Source: Candidatus Omnitrophota bacterium
GTDB lineage: Bacteria > Omnitrophota > Gorgyraeia > Gygaellales > Profunditerraquicolaceae
DNA: 8,190 bases
Assembly (NCBI GenBank): GCA_023818905.1
Contig: JAMWDE010000035.1
Span: forward strand, 1 to 8,190
Direction: 5' to 3'
Made by a program: the position numbers and the translations under genes. The notes beneath the pieces are model-generated. The model made no database searches and was not told the DNA's origin. It was given only the letters and a program-made list of their open reading frames with translations. Below, piece after piece: positions 6,423 through 8,190 of the stretch. The stretch's first letter is position 1. Every line of letters starts with the position of its first letter.

Positions 6423-7606
6423 TATTTTATATCCTCTTTTAATCTGGCAGTTTTTGCCTGGGATAACCTTATGAGGTCCCAACCATTCATTATCTTTTTA
6501 TCTAAGGACCTATCAATTACCGCTGTTCTTTCTGTACAACAGTAACAAGGGTCAACTGCAGCCAAAGTGATAGCTGCGTCAGAAATGGTTCCACCTACTG
6601 CTGCGATTTTGTTTGAGGCCACATTCATATAACTGGGGGCACGTATCTTATGTCTGATAGGCCTGTTCGTACCATCACTTCTTACATAGTGAAAAACCTC
6701 TCCTCTAGGTGCTTCATGTCTGCCGATACCTTCACCTGGCGGTATCTCTTTTATGTTAGCGTCTATCTGACCTTTAGGCATCTTATCCAAACACTGACGG
6801 ATAATACTTATAGACTCATAAAGCTCTAAGATCCTTACCACTGTCTTGGCAAATATGTCTCCATCCTTTTCTACCACTACATTCCATTTCACTCTATCGT
6901 AAGCGGCATAGGGATCGTCTCTCCTTACATCTATATTTACACCTGAAGCCCTAGCAGTCGGACCTACCACGCACCAGTTTATGGCCTGCTCTCTGGTTAA
7001 AACGCCTATACCTCTGAGTCTTGCCTTTATCACTGGGTCATCCATAACCGCACCCTTAAACATATCTGTGGCATAAGATATCTCATCCAAGGTCTTCTTT
7101 AACAATGGTATGTGTTCATCTTCTATATCACGTCTCACACCACCTGGTTTCATCATTGAATAATGATTACGGTTACCAGTAATCATTTCAAAACAATCCA
7201 ATACCGGCTCGCGATACTTCCAGGCCCACATCCAGACCGTATTGTATCCGATAAAATGCCCAGCCAGCCCTAACCAGAGCAGATGGCTATGAATCCTCTC
7301 CAATTCACCAATGATACTCCGTATATAAAGTGCCCTCTCAGGGACAGAAATCTTAGCTAAATCCTCCACTGCATTAACATAAGCAATGGGATGGCTGGTT
7401 GAACAGATACCACAGATACGTTCCACCAAAAATGTCACCTGGTCAAAGTGTTTATGCTCTGCAAGCTCCTCAATGCCTCTATGATTGTATCCGATAACGA
7501 TATCTATATCTACTACCTTTTCGCCTTCCACATAGAGTCGGAAGAACTCCGGCTCTTCCTGCAAAGGGTGATAAGGACCTATAGGTATAACAATCTTGTG
7601 CGACAT
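6422..7606 (-). CDS. Group 4 [NiFe]-hydrogenase large subunit (NuoD/MbhL/EchE-like)
   Basis: This 394-residue catalytic subunit belongs to the NuoD/hydrogenase large-subunit family. Both metal-binding motifs are present: ERICGICSTSH at 62-72 with Cys65 and Cys68, and DPCYCCTER at 352-360 with Cys354 and Cys357. These four cysteines would hold the Ni and Fe. Complex I NuoD lacks them, and Mbs/Mbx subunits are reported to have lost one pair, so proton reduction or H2 oxidation is the best reading. Other family blocks include GPYHPLQEEPEF at 10-21, GELERIHSHLLWLG at 100-113 and MKPGGVRRDIE at 152-162. A 34-residue tail follows Arg360. Cys356 is an extra cysteine within the second motif. The start is ATG at 7606, 23 bases after the NuoC-like stop, with no clear ribosome site. 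Maturation genes (hyp) are not in the window. Confidence 0.92.
   Translation of the reverse strand: MSHKIVIPIGPYHPLQEEPEFFRLYVEGEKVVDIDIVIGYNHRGIEELAEHKHFDQVTFLVERICGICSTSHPIAYVNAVEDLAKISVPERALYIRSIIGELERIHSHLLWLGLAGHFIGYNTVWMWAWKYREPVLDCFEMITGNRNHYSMMKPGGVRRDIEDEHIPLLKKTLDEISYATDMFKGAVMDDPVIKARLRGIGVLTREQAINWCVVGPTARASGVNIDVRRDDPYAAYDRVKWNVVVEKDGDIFAKTVVRILELYESISIIRQCLDKMPKGQIDANIKEIPPGEGIGRHEAPRGEVFHYVRSDGTNRPIRHKIRAPSYMNVASNKIAAVGGTISDAAITLAAVDPCYCCTERTAVIDRSLDKKIMNGWDLIRLSQAKTARLKEDIK
6433..6437 (-). promoter_or_regulatory. Ribosome binding site of the PhoU-domain gene
   Basis: AGAGG on the minus strand lies ten bases before the GTG at 6422, inside the last codons of the large-subunit gene. 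It supports the GTG start, which shares one base with the upstream TAG stop, over the longer frame that begins inside the large-subunit gene. Confidence 0.5.
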
Positions 7607-7629
7607 ATGTGTTATAGGATTACTTGGGT

Positions 7630-8073
7630 TTACTGTATTATTTTTCTATTTTTTCTTAAAGGATATTTACCTTCTGGCCAATCTTCAACCAAAAGTAAAT
7701 GTTTCAAATTCGGATGCCCCTTAAAATTAACCCCTAACAACTCCCAGATCTCCCGTTCAATCCACTCTGCTCCAGAAAAAAGGGTAGCCAGAGAATCTAT
7801 CTGGGGGTTATTTCTGTCTTCAATCAAAACCCTTAAGGAGAAGATCTCGCCCGTAGAATCAAAACTAAAATGATAGAGTATCTCAATACCTCTAGGGGTA
7901 TCACAACCTGAAGCAGTGGCAAACCTTAATCCCAGGTCTTTGAACAAAATCTTTGCAATCTCCTTTAATGCCTCTATTTTGACATCAATATAAACACGAC
8001 GCGCCGAATGTTCATACCAGTTTATTACCCAAGGACTTAATCTTTCTTTGACTTGTGTTTTGAGCGAATTCAT
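7630..8073 (-). CDS. NuoC/MbhK-like 30-kDa-type subunit
   Basis: This 147-residue soluble subunit belongs to the complex I 30-kDa/NuoC family and packs against the NuoD-like and NuoB-like subunits in the cytoplasmic arm. The family signature is clear at residues 101-123: [14 protein letters not shown] followed by VNFKGHPNL. It is followed by [16 protein letters not shown] to residue 141. The start is Met24 of a longer open frame. This ATG (8073-8071) overlaps the stop codon of the NuoB-like gene in an ATGA arrangement, whereas the upstream part of the frame lies over conserved NuoB-like coding sequence. Length is short compared with bacterial NuoC but normal for group 4 hydrogenase versions. 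It carries no cofactor. Confidence 0.92.
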   Translation of the reverse strand: MNSLKTQVKERLSPWVINWYEHSARRVYIDVKIEALKEIAKILFKDLGLRFATASGCDTPRGIEILYHFSFDSTGEIFSLRVLIEDRNNPQIDSLATLFSGAEWIEREIWELLGVNFKGHPNLKHLLLVEDWPEGKYPLRKNRKIIQ

Positions 8074-8190
8074 GTCTTGGTATTCAGTTTGTTTATCAAA
8101 CTCACAACCCCAGCAATCATTGCCTCTGGTTTGGGCGGACAACCGGGAATGTATATATCAACAGGGATAATCTCATCCAAACTACAAGGA
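8070..8190 (-). CDS. NuoB/MbhJ-like small subunit, C-terminal fragment (cut by window edge)
   Basis: The last 39 residues of a NuoB/hydrogenase small-subunit-like protein enter from the right edge. They include [20 protein letters not shown], which is the last conserved block of the family. Its cysteine (in PGCPP) is a ligand of the proximal [4Fe-4S] cluster, equivalent to N2 in complex I. The frame ends at TGA 8072-8070, overlapping the ATG of the NuoC-like gene. The other cluster ligands lie outside the window. The subunit would pass electrons from the NuoI-like subunit to the NiFe site. The fragment is short, but the block is highly diagnostic. Confidence 0.9.
   Translation of the reverse strand, partial: PCSLDEIIPVDIYIPGCPPKPEAMIAGVVSLINKLNTKT

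Noticed and set aside
6423..6482. Longer N-terminus for the PhoU-domain protein (start at 6482)
   Set aside because: This extension is read over the conserved C-terminal coding part of the large-subunit gene, adds a segment that looks non-homologous and basic, and is made needless by the GTG at 6422 with an AGAGG site.
6422..7606. A quinone-reducing complex I NuoD subunit
   Set aside because: NuoD of complex I lacks the CxxC pairs; here Cys65/Cys68 and Cys354/Cys357 are all present in RICGICS and DPCYCC motifs.
7607..7629. A possible regulatory element in the largest complete intergenic gap (23 bases)
   Set aside because: No inverted repeat, promoter pair or ribosome site could be seen, and the gap is too short to hold a terminator and promoter.
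7448..7873. Plus-strand open frame of 141 codons
   Set aside because: It lies across the NuoD-like start and the NuoC-like gene on the other strand, has no recognisable domain, and both minus-strand genes have strong family signatures. The other plus-strand frames (480-737, 928-1113, 3146-3436, 3433-3660) are rejected for the same reason.
8074..8142. Longer N-terminus for the NuoC-like protein (start at 8142)
   Set aside because: The region is occupied in another frame by the strongly conserved IPGCPPKPE block of the NuoB-like gene, and an ATG overlapping that gene's stop codon is available at 8073.

Overview
The window is one strand of a single large operon. Every gene lies on the minus strand, gaps are 23 bases or less, and many stop and start codons overlap. 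It encodes most of a membrane-bound complex of the [NiFe]-hydrogenase group 4 / complex I superfamily joined to an Mrp-type cation/proton antiporter module, the architecture of archaeal Mbh and Mbs (formerly Mbx) and their bacterial relatives. The DNA is AT-rich. Shine-Dalgarno-like AGAGG/AGGGG sites, a GTG start and a possible TTG start suggest a bacterial anaerobe. The phylum cannot be fixed from sequence alone; an uncultured fermentative or syntrophic lineage would fit, but that is inference.

In transcription order (high to low coordinates) the window holds: the 3' end of a NuoB/MbhJ-like small subunit (8070-8190, cut by the window edge); a NuoC/MbhK-like subunit (7630-8073); a NuoD/MbhL-like large subunit that keeps both CxxC pairs for a NiFe site (6422-7606); a two-repeat PhoU-domain protein (5808-6422); a NuoL/HyfB-like antiporter subunit with a C-terminal lateral-helix-type tail (4140-5801); a fused MbhD-MbhE-like subunit (3602-4138); MnhB (3154-3612); MnhC/NuoK (2814-3152); MnhD (1301-2809); MnhE (810-1304); MnhF (443-808); MnhG (118-450); and the 5' end of what is probably the NuoI/MbhN-like ferredoxin subunit (1-98, cut by the edge). 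The NuoH/MbhM-like anchor is not in the window and should lie just beyond one edge.

The likely joint function is as follows. Low-potential electrons, probably from ferredoxin, enter through the NuoI-like subunit, pass the NuoB-like proximal cluster and reach the NiFe site in the NuoD-like subunit. The energy is used by the MnhB/C/D/E/F/G, MbhDE and NuoL-like membrane subunits to move H+ and/or Na+. Retention of both metal-binding motifs argues for a hydrogenase rather than a quinone- or sulfur-reducing relative, but the reaction direction and coupling ion are inferred.

The points that stand out are: a PhoU-domain gene embedded in and translationally coupled to the hydrogenase genes; two antiporter-type subunits (as in Mbs) alongside a catalytic subunit with an intact hydrogenase motif (as in Mbh); the second antiporter subunit has lost the usual TM5 glutamate and the first ~70 residues of the fold; and two short tandem repeats (8-bp and 7-bp units) sit inside that same gene in frame. 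No tRNA, rRNA, mobile element, CRISPR array, promoter or terminator was seen, and no gene-free stretch exceeds 25 bases.
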